The translations under genes and the position numbers were made by a program. Positions 7,791 through 16,134 of a stretch of 64,000 nucleotides of DNA are shown here, piece by piece. Each line of letters opens with the position of its first letter. Position 1 is the stretch's first letter. A model generated the notes under the pieces. That model was not told the origin of the DNA, ran no database searches, and was given only the letters and a program-made list of their open reading frames with translations. This stretch comes from Thermoplasmata archaeon (GTDB lineage: Archaea > Thermoplasmatota > Thermoplasmata > Thermoplasmatales > GCA-001856825), in contig JAJYUV010000004.1 of assembly GCA_021792355.1 (NCBI GenBank), forward strand, positions 62,001 through 126,000. The letters are read 5' to 3'.

Positions 7791-9056
7791 TCATTTAGTG
7801 ATGTTCAGAGCCTTGTCTTTCCCTTTCCACCAGTTTCGATATATATTGACCGAGCCTGAAACGGAGGCTGATCCTGAGTATGTCTGAAGCCCAGCGATAT
7901 GCTGAGAGTCTATTTCTCTGATTTCATCGAAGATGTTTTCAAATTCCTCCGTTTCCGTGTTTTCTCCCTTTAACCATCTTTCCCTTATGTCCTGCGTGAC
8001 ATGAATGATTCTCTCTTCGTCACGATCTGTGCTGTCAATGGCCTCCAAAAACGACACACTCTCTGATTCCTGTAGTCTCCTATGAGTTTCTTCGGATTTA
8101 AGCCAGTAAGCACGGTCATACTGAAGTCCTACCGCTCTTTCTTCAGAAAACAGGATTGGTTTGTACAGTGAAATGCAAGGGTTAGACGAAAAGGTCGACC
8201 ATACCACAGATCTCCTCTCGCCGATTTCCACCACGATCGAATTCGCAGTCTGGTATTTCCTTGACAGCGGTCCAGCGTGCATGCATACATCCTCGTTAGA
8301 TCCGAATTTGGGATGAACCCAATTTCCATTGTGGTGCCTGAGTATCCTAAACATGTCTCTGATTTCTGTTTCTTGCGACTTATCACGCAAACTTGTGGTG
8401 GTATACGTGGATCTTTCTAAACCTCTACCCAGTCTTGTGTACAGAAAATCTTCCCTGCACATAAAATTAGGGGATCTAAGGGCTTCCTCCTTTTCACTTT
8501 CCCTTTCCCTAGAAATACTGTTTGAAATCGTATCGAACGACTTTGCCTCTCTCAGCAAGTACTCCTTGCCAGAGATATATAGCTCAAGTATTCTCTTGCC
8601 GTCAGTTATTAGGAAGGAATTGTTGTAATATTCGTTCTTGTACTGGTCGTTGCTCCCTCCTTGTCCGTATTTTTCAAGGTATTCTATTATGCTTTTGACG
8701 GTGGAATTCGCGTCGTTTCCTCTCTCCAGGCCAAGGCGAAGAAGATCCATTCCGAGAAGACTCCGTGTCTTGTTCCTTGGGGTTGAGAATATTGCTTCGT
8801 TACCCGCGGCGACTCCCTTCTGATTAACTCCGATCTCTGCGCCCCACATCCACAGAGGTCTCGACAGAATGACTGCATTAGTCTCTCCTGTGTATTCCAC
8901 GTCAATGTAAGTCGTGTGGACCTTACCGTCCCTGTTAGTTCTGGGATAGAACTCTACAACCTGGATCTCGTTTGGGTCTCTGTCGCTATTCTTTCCGAAA
9001 AGACTGGCTCTTGAATCCTTATTGTTTTTTGCGAGACTGCAGATCGTGTCGCACAT
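7791..9056 (-). CDS. Secernin-like Ntn hydrolase (peptidase C69 family)
   Basis: 421 residues beginning MCDTICSL and followed by SLFGKNSDRDPNE, the N-terminal signature of secernin/C69 proteins. In this family a cysteine near the N terminus becomes the nucleophile after removal of the preceding residue(s); Cys2 is the best candidate, with Cys6 as an alternative. Other family-like elements are GVAAGNEAIFST and a late LRHHNG element. Members hydrolyse dipeptides or other amide bonds. The gene is convergent with the APC permease operon and stands alone on its strand; a role in peptide or amide turnover is the natural guess. Confidence 0.8.
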   Translation of the reverse strand: MCDTICSLAKNNKDSRASLFGKNSDRDPNEIQVVEFYPRTNRDGKVHTTYIDVEYTGETNAVILSRPLWMWGAEIGVNQKGVAAGNEAIFSTPRNKTRSLLGMDLLRLGLERGNDANSTVKSIIEYLEKYGQGGSNDQYKNEYYNNSFLITDGKRILELYISGKEYLLREAKSFDTISNSISRERESEKEEALRSPNFMCREDFLYTRLGRGLERSTYTTTSLRDKSQETEIRDMFRILRHHNGNWVHPKFGSNEDVCMHAGPLSRKYQTANSIVVEIGERRSVVWSTFSSNPCISLYKPILFSEERAVGLQYDRAYWLKSEETHRRLQESESVSFLEAIDSTDRDEERIIHVTQDIRERWLKGENTETEEFENIFDEIREIDSQHIAGLQTYSGSASVSGSVNIYRNWWKGKDKALNITK

Positions 9057-9157
9057 CTAAGCAATATAATCCTCTTTGCATAATTAATTCTTTTTCAAGT
9101 TGGGAGCTTGGAGACTGATCGCTCTGGATTGCAAGGGAAATGACAGGTCAAAAATAG

Positions 9158-10465
9158 TTATATCCTGCCTTCTAGAGAATTATTCAGTTGTTCTCCTCTT
9201 ATCTTCATAATCTCCTTAAATTTGGCTATATCTTTTGGAATCACGAATATCAGTAATGTAAACACGATTCCACAGAATATCCACGTCACCGAGCTGACCA
9301 CTGTTATTGCAAACTGCAGAGAAATTGCAGTTGCGATTACTCCAACTATTCCGGGACCGAATGCACTTCCAACGCTTGCAAAGAAATTGAGATAGGCTGT
9401 TGCGCTACCCCTAAGTTCGGGTTCTATTATGTCCATCACTGCTGCGTTGACGCTGGGTCCGGCCATGGGTAGCACGAAAGCAGTAAGGATTCCAAGGACA
9501 TAGAAGCGTTCGTCAGTTGGAGAATAGATTGTGAGATATATCAGCACTGCCGACAGGAAAACTACTATCGTCCCCAGAATCGCCCTTCCGCTGGGAATCC
9601 GCTTGAACAGGAAGTCGCTCAAGTACCCAGAAACTATATTGCCTGCAACCATTGCGACAATCCAAATTAGCAACACCAGAGTGATCGTGAATGACGGTAT
9701 CTTTCTGACTATTGACATATAAGTGATAATCCAGAAGCTGATTGCAGTCCACGGTATTGTACCGAACAGTCCCTGAGTAAACAGAAGAAGAAGCGACCTG
9801 TTACTAAGTATTTTCTTAAGATCCGCCAACTTGACTTTGTAAACATCTGAGGCTACTTTACCTGCTAACTCTGGCTCGGATGATCCCCTCGGTATCTCTT
9901 TGACGAAAAAGTATATCAAAGCTCCAACAGCGAGGCTGAGGCCTGCAGTAATGTAGAAGGAGTATCTCCAGCTTAGTCCAGCGCCTATTACGGTCAGAGG
10001 AATGACGATGCCCAGAAGGTACCCTATTGGGCTTGCTGCGTTGATGACACCCATTGCTTTTCCTCTGCTCTTGGGTTCAAAATAATCTGCGGTCAGAGTA
10101 AAAGCACCAGATGGAAGGGGATAACCTATGCCAGTCAGTATCCTGGTAACGAACAACTGAGAAAAGACTCTTGATAGGCCGTTGATCCAAGTCGTTGCCC
10201 CTAGAATGATTGCCATAAAGACAGTAAGAATTTTTCTGGAGTATTTGTCGTACAAATAACCCCAGAACGGATAAAGGATCGTCCCAACTATGAGGGTGGA
10301 TGTTACAAGCAGACCTAATATTGCATCCGTCACGTGGTATTCCTGAATGAGCTGTGGTTCAACTGCGGATATTATGTAGGTATCTGCGGCCTGAATCATG
10401 AGAAAAAGTGACAATACGGTAACGACACCCCACCTGTACTTGCTCTTAACCATTCCCTTGTACAT
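9158..10465 (-). CDS. MFS transporter
   Basis: 435 residues and about 12 membrane segments. MFS motif A is visible as GYLYDKYSRK in the loop between TM2 and TM3, and RILTGIGYPLPSGAF corresponds to TM4. The ORF extends to 10501, but the TATA box (centre about 10491, minus strand) lies 26 bases before the ATG at 10465, supporting a leaderless start there. There is a long central loop after TM6 as usual. It lies next to the carbohydrate island but on its own promoter, so a sugar or organic-acid substrate is possible; not determined. Confidence 0.85.
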   Translation of the reverse strand: MYKGMVKSKYRWGVVTVLSLFLMIQAADTYIISAVEPQLIQEYHVTDAILGLLVTSTLIVGTILYPFWGYLYDKYSRKILTVFMAIILGATTWINGLSRVFSQLFVTRILTGIGYPLPSGAFTLTADYFEPKSRGKAMGVINAASPIGYLLGIVIPLTVIGAGLSWRYSFYITAGLSLAVGALIYFFVKEIPRGSSEPELAGKVASDVYKVKLADLKKILSNRSLLLLFTQGLFGTIPWTAISFWIITYMSIVRKIPSFTITLVLLIWIVAMVAGNIVSGYLSDFLFKRIPSGRAILGTIVVFLSAVLIYLTIYSPTDERFYVLGILTAFVLPMAGPSVNAAVMDIIEPELRGSATAYLNFFASVGSAFGPGIVGVIATAISLQFAITVVSSVTWIFCGIVFTLLIFVIPKDIAKFKEIMKIRGEQLNNSLEGRI

Positions 10466-10483
10466 TTTTTGGATGTTATTAAT

Positions 10484-10497
10484 ATTTTTATAAAATT
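10484..10497 (-). promoter_or_regulatory. TATA box of the MFS gene at 9158-10465
   Basis: Read on the minus strand the sequence is TTTTATAAAAAT, centred at about 10491, 26 bases before the ATG at 10465. It argues against the longer start at 10501, which would place the box inside the coding sequence. Confidence 0.6.
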
Positions 10498-10597
10498 TCA
10501 TCTTAAATTAATGGACTCTAAACAGATGAAGTAGCATTAAATCGTAATCAAATTGAAAATGCTCATATAAGGTAAGAAGTTACAATGGGTGAGTCAC

Positions 10598-10939
10598 ATG
10601 CCGGTACAGTATCTGAAAGACAGTTTTAGAAAGATCGATGGTAAGACTATAGAATTCAAGATCAAGAATATGGAAGGATCTGCGAGGGTGAATTTATCGC
10701 CTTCTGTGTTTCTTGACGGTGAAGAAATCACGAGTGGAAGCGCTATAAGTATCAAGGAAGGAGAGTTCAAGGACATTAAGCAGAACATGGACCTGGACAT
10801 TCTAATGGGTGAGTCGATAACTATAAGGACGAAGCTGAAAGAGCCTATTGGTAAGGGAAATCATAAGATAAGAGTAATCATAAAAGTCAACTGGCCTCTC
10901 TGGACATCATTCGAAACTGAATTTAAAGTACTTGCGTAA
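10598..10939 (+). CDS. Small beta-rich protein of unknown function
   Basis: 113 residues from the ATG at 10598, which has GGGTGAG at SD distance; a GTG at 10589 is an alternative. The sequence alternates hydrophobic and polar residues with many Lys/Glu (e.g. EFKIKNMEG, EGEFKDIKQ), as in an immunoglobulin-like or beta-sandwich fold, and ends in FETEFKVLA without a membrane anchor. No signal peptide. It is tail-to-tail with the GH4 gene, 3 bases apart. It could be an accessory protein of the carbohydrate island, but nothing in the sequence shows a function. Confidence 0.6.
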   Translation: MPVQYLKDSFRKIDGKTIEFKIKNMEGSARVNLSPSVFLDGEEITSGSAISIKEGEFKDIKQNMDLDILMGESITIRTKLKEPIGKGNHKIRVIIKVNWPLWTSFETEFKVLA

Positions 10940-10942
10940 GAA

Positions 10943-12313
10943 TCAGCGGAAGTGTTTGGCCATAATCCTGTTTTCGTCAATTGCAAGAAGATTGTCAATG
11001 ACCCTTTCTGCTTGCTTGTTGGTTCTGGTGCGGGGATCTGCAATTAACCATTCTAAAAGTATTTCCTTTCCACCTTCGGTGAACGCCTCAAGAGCCCATT
11101 CCATTCTCTGAATTCTCGGGAGTATCGAAAAATTCATTACCTTTCTCGGAAGTTTTCTTCCAACATCCCTGTGAATACCCCTTCCATCAATTACGGAAGG
11201 AGTCTCTACAGCGACGTTGTCGTGTATCCCTTCGATCGATCCATTATTGAGCAAGTTAACCTGATAGGTGCCCTTAACATCGTTTGCCAGTGCATTGATT
11301 ATGGGGACTACAGGCTCATCACTCAGGCCAGATGGAAAGAGGTAAGAAAGAGGTTCAGAATTTGCCATTGCGTTGTTTATCATATTCATGTTCCTCTCCT
11401 CCATATCCAGGTAGAATTTCCACCCAGCTGCAGAATCAAAACCGCCCATTGCACCATACCACTTTACTTTCGTTCTCTGATTCCTATGATATTTCCAGGT
11501 GCCACTTCTGACCGTGTCTCCAATCGGAACAATCCCATACTCGTTGTACATATCCACCATTGCGGGGGACATCTGGACGCTTAGTGGATTTGTCCTCGAG
11601 GCCATAAACCATCCTCTGTAAAAGGAAGAATAGCTTTTGTCTATCCACTCTCGAAGAGTTGGATAGGCGTCTTCACTTCCGTTCTTGAATTTTGTCATCC
11701 ATATTGTGTGATTGAGACCTATTGACTCGGCCTCTGTCTCATCCCTATTGAGTCCGACAGAACCAACAATGTCCCTGTAGTCCAGGTGGCCGTGACATAT
11801 ACCTACAGACTTTATCCCGAACGTTCTGCCAAGTAGAGTAGTGAGCTCAAGGACAGGATTGGAAAGCTGCAAAAGCCACGATTGCGGGCTCAACTCTTCC
11901 ACATCCCTCGCAATGTCCATTGCAAGTTGGAATTGGTAATATCCCCAGATTGTGTGATAGTCTGAGACCATGTTCCATTCTACGCTGTTGATGCCTCTAA
12001 AGTAACCGTTCTTCTCTGATATGGCCCTCATCTTTTCATAGTACTTGTGTCCCCCAACCATCGCAGTATTGATCACGTAGTCTGAATCCCTGATAGCATT
12101 TTTTCTGTCCATAGTTTTGAGAAATTTTATGTCGAATTTTACCTCGGAAGAATATCTTCTGGCAAATCTGTAAATCGCATCGAGGCGGTTCCTGTCAATG
12201 TCCATCAGAGCTATCGTACTCCCTTTCATCTCCGGAATCAAGCAAAGGTCGTGAATGATAGTCGAGCTCCAGAACAGGCTTCCGGCCCCTAGAACTGCAA
12301 TCTTCAGTGACAT
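10943..12313 (-). CDS. Glycoside hydrolase family 4 (NAD- and Mn-dependent)
   Basis: 456 residues, the usual GH4 length. An N-terminal Rossmann motif (KIAVLGAGSLFW) binds NAD; SNPVLELT follows near residue 151. Cys173 in CHGH and His202 in GLNH match the metal-binding Cys and His of GH4 alpha-galactosidases and alpha-glucosidases. GH4 enzymes cleave glycosides by transient oxidation at C3 and elimination, and can act on either anomer, so the exact sugar cannot be named; the CHGH form is the one seen in AglA/MelA-type (non-phosphorylated substrate) members. The protein is cytosolic, divergent from the PHP gene, and part of the carbohydrate island. Confidence 0.9.
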   Translation of the reverse strand: MSLKIAVLGAGSLFWSSTIIHDLCLIPEMKGSTIALMDIDRNRLDAIYRFARRYSSEVKFDIKFLKTMDRKNAIRDSDYVINTAMVGGHKYYEKMRAISEKNGYFRGINSVEWNMVSDYHTIWGYYQFQLAMDIARDVEELSPQSWLLQLSNPVLELTTLLGRTFGIKSVGICHGHLDYRDIVGSVGLNRDETEAESIGLNHTIWMTKFKNGSEDAYPTLREWIDKSYSSFYRGWFMASRTNPLSVQMSPAMVDMYNEYGIVPIGDTVRSGTWKYHRNQRTKVKWYGAMGGFDSAAGWKFYLDMEERNMNMINNAMANSEPLSYLFPSGLSDEPVVPIINALANDVKGTYQVNLLNNGSIEGIHDNVAVETPSVIDGRGIHRDVGRKLPRKVMNFSILPRIQRMEWALEAFTEGGKEILLEWLIADPRTRTNKQAERVIDNLLAIDENRIMAKHFR

Positions 12314-12617
12314 TCCAACAGCTCAGATTAAGAACCACTTGGTCATAATAAATGCTTTGCTTATTGAGTAAGGTCCACAGCTTTAATGATGCACCCTCTC
12401 CTCTTTCGAAGGTCATTAAATGATCTCAGACTAAAATTCAATAGGGATGGATCGAATTTTGTTAGAAACTTCAAGAAGTTACCAACTGACAGATGGCAAT
12501 TCCGGAAAATGTATTTCGTGATGCTGTCTCACTACTTGCGAATTCAGGAGAAATCCAGCAGAATCAGTACTCAATTATTACGAGAGATTAAGTCGAAGCA
12601 AGAGATTATTCTCTGCA
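12314..12617. other. Divergent promoter region between GH4 and PHP genes
   Basis: 304 bases without a supported gene. On the minus strand, a TATA-like GCATTTATTATG (12345-12356) serves GH4. A perfect palindrome AACTTC-AA-GAAGTT lies at 12467-12480 in the middle of the region, a position suited to a regulator controlling both divergent genes. A 91-residue ORF on the plus strand (12386-12661) overlaps the PHP start in another frame and looks spurious. Confidence 0.45.
12467..12480. promoter_or_regulatory. Palindromic site, candidate operator
   Basis: AACTTCAAGAAGTT is a perfect 6-2-6 dyad in the divergent intergenic region of the carbohydrate island. The regulator is unknown and none is encoded next to it. 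Confidence 0.3.
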
Positions 12618-13532
12618 ATGTCTGTAAACGTCGTTTACGCACAAGCACATTGTCACTCTAGCTTTTCTATCAATAAACTGAGTGGAGAAGGTGTCTTTCA
12701 CAGAGTAATATGGCCCGTTGAGCGTCAGTTTATGAGAGTCATCATGAAAAATCCACAAGGACTCCTGAAACTGGCACGAAAGAAGGGTGTTAAGTATATC
12801 ATTGTTACAGATCACAATCGTGCTTTAGACATCTTAGGGAGTGAAGAATTTCTTATCTCAGGAGAAGAGTGGGGGCAAAAGAAAGGTCACTCTAATTTTA
12901 TAGGTATAGATGAATCCGTGGATCCCGAATGCGGTTACTTTAAGGGAATAGAACCAGTCAAGCCAAGAGATTTTAAGAGTGCAGTGACGGTCGCAAAGGG
13001 GCAGGGGGCCTTTGTTTCAATAAACCATCCCTTTAAGAAAGACCGGTGGACGTGGGGAGAGGAAAGTTACGAACTAGCTGATGCTATCGAAATCTGGAAT
13101 GGTAAATGGTGTGAGGAGAATCAGAAGGCACTCGATCTTTGGCAGAATTTGCTCTCTCGAGGTTTTAAAATTTGGTGTCTGGCGGGTAGTGATTTTCATG
13201 TTAATCATCTCTTCAGTATTGACTCACAAGTCCTTGCATTCATTGACACAGATTCCAGACAGTCGCTCCTCGCTAAACTCAAAAATGGAAATTTCTCAAT
13301 AGCTAGGGATACAAAGTGTCCCGTCATCTTCCTTTCAGATAAAACGACTTATCGGATAGAGAATTTCAGAGAATCGTTGACAATGAAAGTGATTTCAGGG
13401 GATCATAATGAAATCATAAATAATCCTGCAAAGCACGGAACACTAAAGAACAAAGAGCAACAGATTTTTGTGAGGGTTGAGCTCTGGGAAGGTGAAGAAC
13501 CTCTAAGTTTTTCTAATCCGATCTTTTTCTGA
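12618..13532 (+). CDS. PHP-domain metal-dependent phosphoesterase
   Basis: 304 residues with the full PHP metal-site series: H11-C-H13 (motif I), T-D65-H66-N (motif II), G-E-E-W (about 82-85), N-H137-P-F (motif III) and G-S-D192-F-H194 (motif IV). These residues bind two or three metal ions in PHP phosphoesterases, close to the CehA/McbA type. A C-terminal tail of about 90 residues is beta-rich (residues about 215-304). The substrate is probably a phosphate ester or cyclic phosphodiester; a sugar phosphate fits the surroundings but is inference. Its last 30 bases overlap the convergent GH125-like gene. Confidence 0.85.
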   Translation: MSVNVVYAQAHCHSSFSINKLSGEGVFHRVIWPVERQFMRVIMKNPQGLLKLARKKGVKYIIVTDHNRALDILGSEEFLISGEEWGQKKGHSNFIGIDESVDPECGYFKGIEPVKPRDFKSAVTVAKGQGAFVSINHPFKKDRWTWGEESYELADAIEIWNGKWCEENQKALDLWQNLLSRGFKIWCLAGSDFHVNHLFSIDSQVLAFIDTDSRQSLLAKLKNGNFSIARDTKCPVIFLSDKTTYRIENFRESLTMKVISGDHNEIINNPAKHGTLKNKEQQIFVRVELWEGEEPLSFSNPIFF

Positions 13533-15101
13533 CTTGAAGAGCAGCGCTTGAACTAGAAATCCAGAGGACCCTGGAAAGTGAATCCCTGTCAGACATCTTC
13601 CACTTTCCTGATCTATCGTCTCGCAACTGAGCCCATCGTCCATCGTAATGTCCCTGAGAATCGACTCGTCGGCAATACCAGACAGTATTTGACTGGCATG
13701 GGAATGAATCCATGGATGCTTTACGTGTCTGTTCCCTAAACCGTTGAAATTGCCCCTAATCTCGAATTCATTGCTGCTCGATTTTATCCACTTCAAAGTG
13801 TTCTTGAACACCTTCGACTCTTTTTCGATAAACCCAAGATAGGGAAGAAGCAATAGGGAACCCGTAGGGTCGTCATAGAACTCGTAACGACCCTTGAGGT
13901 CTGATGAGTAGCAGAACATGTCCTCACTGACAAACTCATTCATTACGTCCTCCCTTATCTTATCGGAGAACTCTAAGTAGGTTCTGTCAAGTAAGAGTTC
14001 CTTCACTTTATAGCCATAGGTCCGCATGGAGTACCACAGGGCCACATTATCGAAGGTTACGTAGGGATAAATCACTGGATCGTCCGAACTATTCAGTTCG
14101 GTACCGAATAGGTAGTACCCATAGTTCTTCCAGGGGATTAACAGGTCCATCAGCTGACTCGCCATTGTCAGGGACTCCTCAGGATCAAGAATTTTTAGAG
14201 ATATGGCTCTCTCAAGCGCAAGGAAGTAATAAGAAAGCTGATCCAGTTCGAACCCATCATACAATACCCGTCCGTCCAAGTAGAGGGAGTGGATGCCCCT
14301 GTGCTTCCAGTATTTCGTTAGCAACAATGACAAAAGAACCTTTGCTCTTTCCTGATCGAACCTCTCAATTACAGGCAGTGTCCAGAAAATGAAGTCTCTA
14401 GCCCAGAATCCTCCGGACACGTAATACTTTGGGCTCTTTGATGCCATAATGCAGTTGTCCTCAGTGTCAATGAAAGCCGAATTTGAATTGAAGATCGCCA
14501 TGAATATGTTGTCTCTTAACATCTTACTTTCGATCCCGTTGAACCTTTGCATGAAGTCATTGCACTCTTTTTCTAGATTCTTTTCACCAACCCTAGATAG
14601 GTGAATTGAATTCAGCACTGCCCTGTCAGGAGTATCACCCAGACCTATGAAACAACCGTCTTCTGTTTCCTTAATGGCTATCGACGGTTTACAGCTACCG
14701 ACGGAAGAGTAGTAAACTGGAGCATTTGACCAATTGGTGTTGATGCTGCTCACAGGAATTGGCACTTCCCAGAATATCTTCGAGTACGCCTCCACGCTGA
14801 GTTTGCCCTTGATTGTTGTCCCGAGGTAGAAACCCGGTCTGTGAGGTGGAACGATTATGCTTACGTCTTTCTCTTTGGAACAGTTCTCAATCCACCCATG
14901 TCCCTGAAAATTATTTTCAGAAATCAATCCTCGAACCTTGAAACATACCAAGGTAGACCCGCTATTAACTGGAAAACAAATCTCCAGAGCTTCCCCTTTG
15001 AGAATGATGGAGAGATAGTAATTGGCAGTCACTCTGTAATTCTGTTGGTCGACAGTGGTAGGAGACGTTATCACCATCTTTCTGGAATCGTCATAACTCA
15101 A
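13503..15101 (-). CDS. GH125-like six-hairpin glycoside hydrolase
   Basis: 532 residues: an N-terminal beta-sandwich-like part (to about residue 170) and an (alpha/alpha)6 barrel. The barrel has the GH125-like elements GGFWARDFIFWTLP (near 230), DDPTGSLLLLPYLGF (near 408), NTLKWIKSS, GLGNRHV and a late acidic SCETID segment, aligning with the DDANVPSLLSLPYLGY, GIGGPH and ESFH elements I know from GH125 exo-alpha-1,6-mannosidases. Overall similarity is moderate, so another six-hairpin family is possible. No signal peptide is visible, so it acts on imported oligosaccharide or intracellular glycan. Its start overlaps the preceding nitrilase-like gene by 11 bases. Confidence 0.7.
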   Translation of the reverse strand: MSYDDSRKMVITSPTTVDQQNYRVTANYYLSIILKGEALEICFPVNSGSTLVCFKVRGLISENNFQGHGWIENCSKEKDVSIIVPPHRPGFYLGTTIKGKLSVEAYSKIFWEVPIPVSSINTNWSNAPVYYSSVGSCKPSIAIKETEDGCFIGLGDTPDRAVLNSIHLSRVGEKNLEKECNDFMQRFNGIESKMLRDNIFMAIFNSNSAFIDTEDNCIMASKSPKYYVSGGFWARDFIFWTLPVIERFDQERAKVLLSLLLTKYWKHRGIHSLYLDGRVLYDGFELDQLSYYFLALERAISLKILDPEESLTMASQLMDLLIPWKNYGYYLFGTELNSSDDPVIYPYVTFDNVALWYSMRTYGYKVKELLLDRTYLEFSDKIREDVMNEFVSEDMFCYSSDLKGRYEFYDDPTGSLLLLPYLGFIEKESKVFKNTLKWIKSSSNEFEIRGNFNGLGNRHVKHPWIHSHASQILSGIADESILRDITMDDGLSCETIDQESGRCLTGIHFPGSSGFLVQALLFKSEKDRIRKT

Positions 15102-16077
15102 TTTCTAAAATCCCCTCCTCATATGCAAGGGACTTGCCGGAAACGCTTTCCCTATTCACGTATTCGTGCGTGTCATATCCCTGAATGCCAAAGACAGAAT
15201 GAAAACCAGAAGAGGGAATGTTACCAACATAGCCCATCCTTTCGTCTCCTTCCTCTGCCTTCTTAGTTATACTACTCTGTCCTTCAAATCTAATGTCTAG
15301 CAGGTCTCCAACCATCATTGGATTGATTACGTTCCTGACCCTATCCATTCTCTGGGCTATGTAGTAGGCAGAGTCCATCCATTCTTCCGGTTGCCACCTT
15401 CCATTGCTTAAGGTTGAATTCCATTTCACCGGATTAGCGTCTGGTTGGATTATCATATCTGCTTCTTCCAATCTAGATATATATCTTGGCACGAAGGCAT
15501 CAAGACTGATAGCAATACCTACTCTCTTGCCACCTACATCGAAAGTAGATACCGAGGAGATGTCACCACCCGATATACCAAGATCAAACTCCATGGGTGT
15601 CAAAAAGACCTTGTCTTGGCTGAACCTAAGCTCTCCACTGGAATCAAACACGAAAGCAGTATTGAATACTTTCGTTTCTAAAAAATCCCATTCTCCGCCT
15701 CGCTTTGAGAATCTTGACATGTTGTTGCACGCAAGAGTGTAGACCGAGTATTCTCTTGACAATGAGCTGAACAGATTATAAAAATCACGAACAAAAGTAT
15801 CTGTGAGGGCAAGAAAGATTGAAGAAACGAAATTCTGGATATTTCCTTCCCCGTTGATAAAATCGATCTTATTCTGATTCTTTGAGTAAAGTACCTGCAT
15901 TGCTTCGGTAGTGGACTGGGCATTCAAACCAGAAAAAGCGGTCAGGAGACCGATGTCCTCTGGAAAAATTATAAAGTCTCCTGGTCTGGTGTTTTCGTAA
16001 AACTTCCTCACGTGAATTGGAAACCCTCCATTGAAATCGTCCCTGTCAATCTTGAACTGGACGGCAATAAATCGCAC
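15091..16077 (-). CDS. Nitrilase-fold (CN_hydrolase) protein with Ser replacing catalytic Cys
   Basis: 328 residues with the nitrilase alpha-beta-beta-alpha pattern. The catalytic Glu is present in FPEDIG (Glu40) and the Lys in SQDKVFLTPME (Lys156, with a second conserved Glu at 163). The nucleophile elbow, normally I-C-Y/x-D, reads AISLDAF, so Ser191 stands at the Cys position. Cys-type nitrilases and amidases need this Cys. The protein may be inactive, bind a ligand, or use Ser; active-site drift within a sugar-degradation cluster is the simplest reading. It is translationally linked to the GH125-like gene (11-base overlap). Confidence 0.75.
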   Translation of the reverse strand: MRFIAVQFKIDRDDFNGGFPIHVRKFYENTRPGDFIIFPEDIGLLTAFSGLNAQSTTEAMQVLYSKNQNKIDFINGEGNIQNFVSSIFLALTDTFVRDFYNLFSSLSREYSVYTLACNNMSRFSKRGGEWDFLETKVFNTAFVFDSSGELRFSQDKVFLTPMEFDLGISGGDISSVSTFDVGGKRVGIAISLDAFVPRYISRLEEADMIIQPDANPVKWNSTLSNGRWQPEEWMDSAYYIAQRMDRVRNVINPMMVGDLLDIRFEGQSSITKKAEEGDERMGYVGNIPSSGFHSVFGIQGYDTHEYVNRESVSGKSLAYEEGILEIEL

Positions 16078-16134
16078 AAATATTATATTCTATAGACTCT
16101 TAAAAGCTTTCTTGAGGCAGTGCTCCATTCATGC

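Noticed and set aside
12386..12661. 91-residue ORF in the GH4-PHP intergenic region
   Set aside because: It overlaps the PHP start in another frame, contains the palindrome and lacks a recognisable domain.
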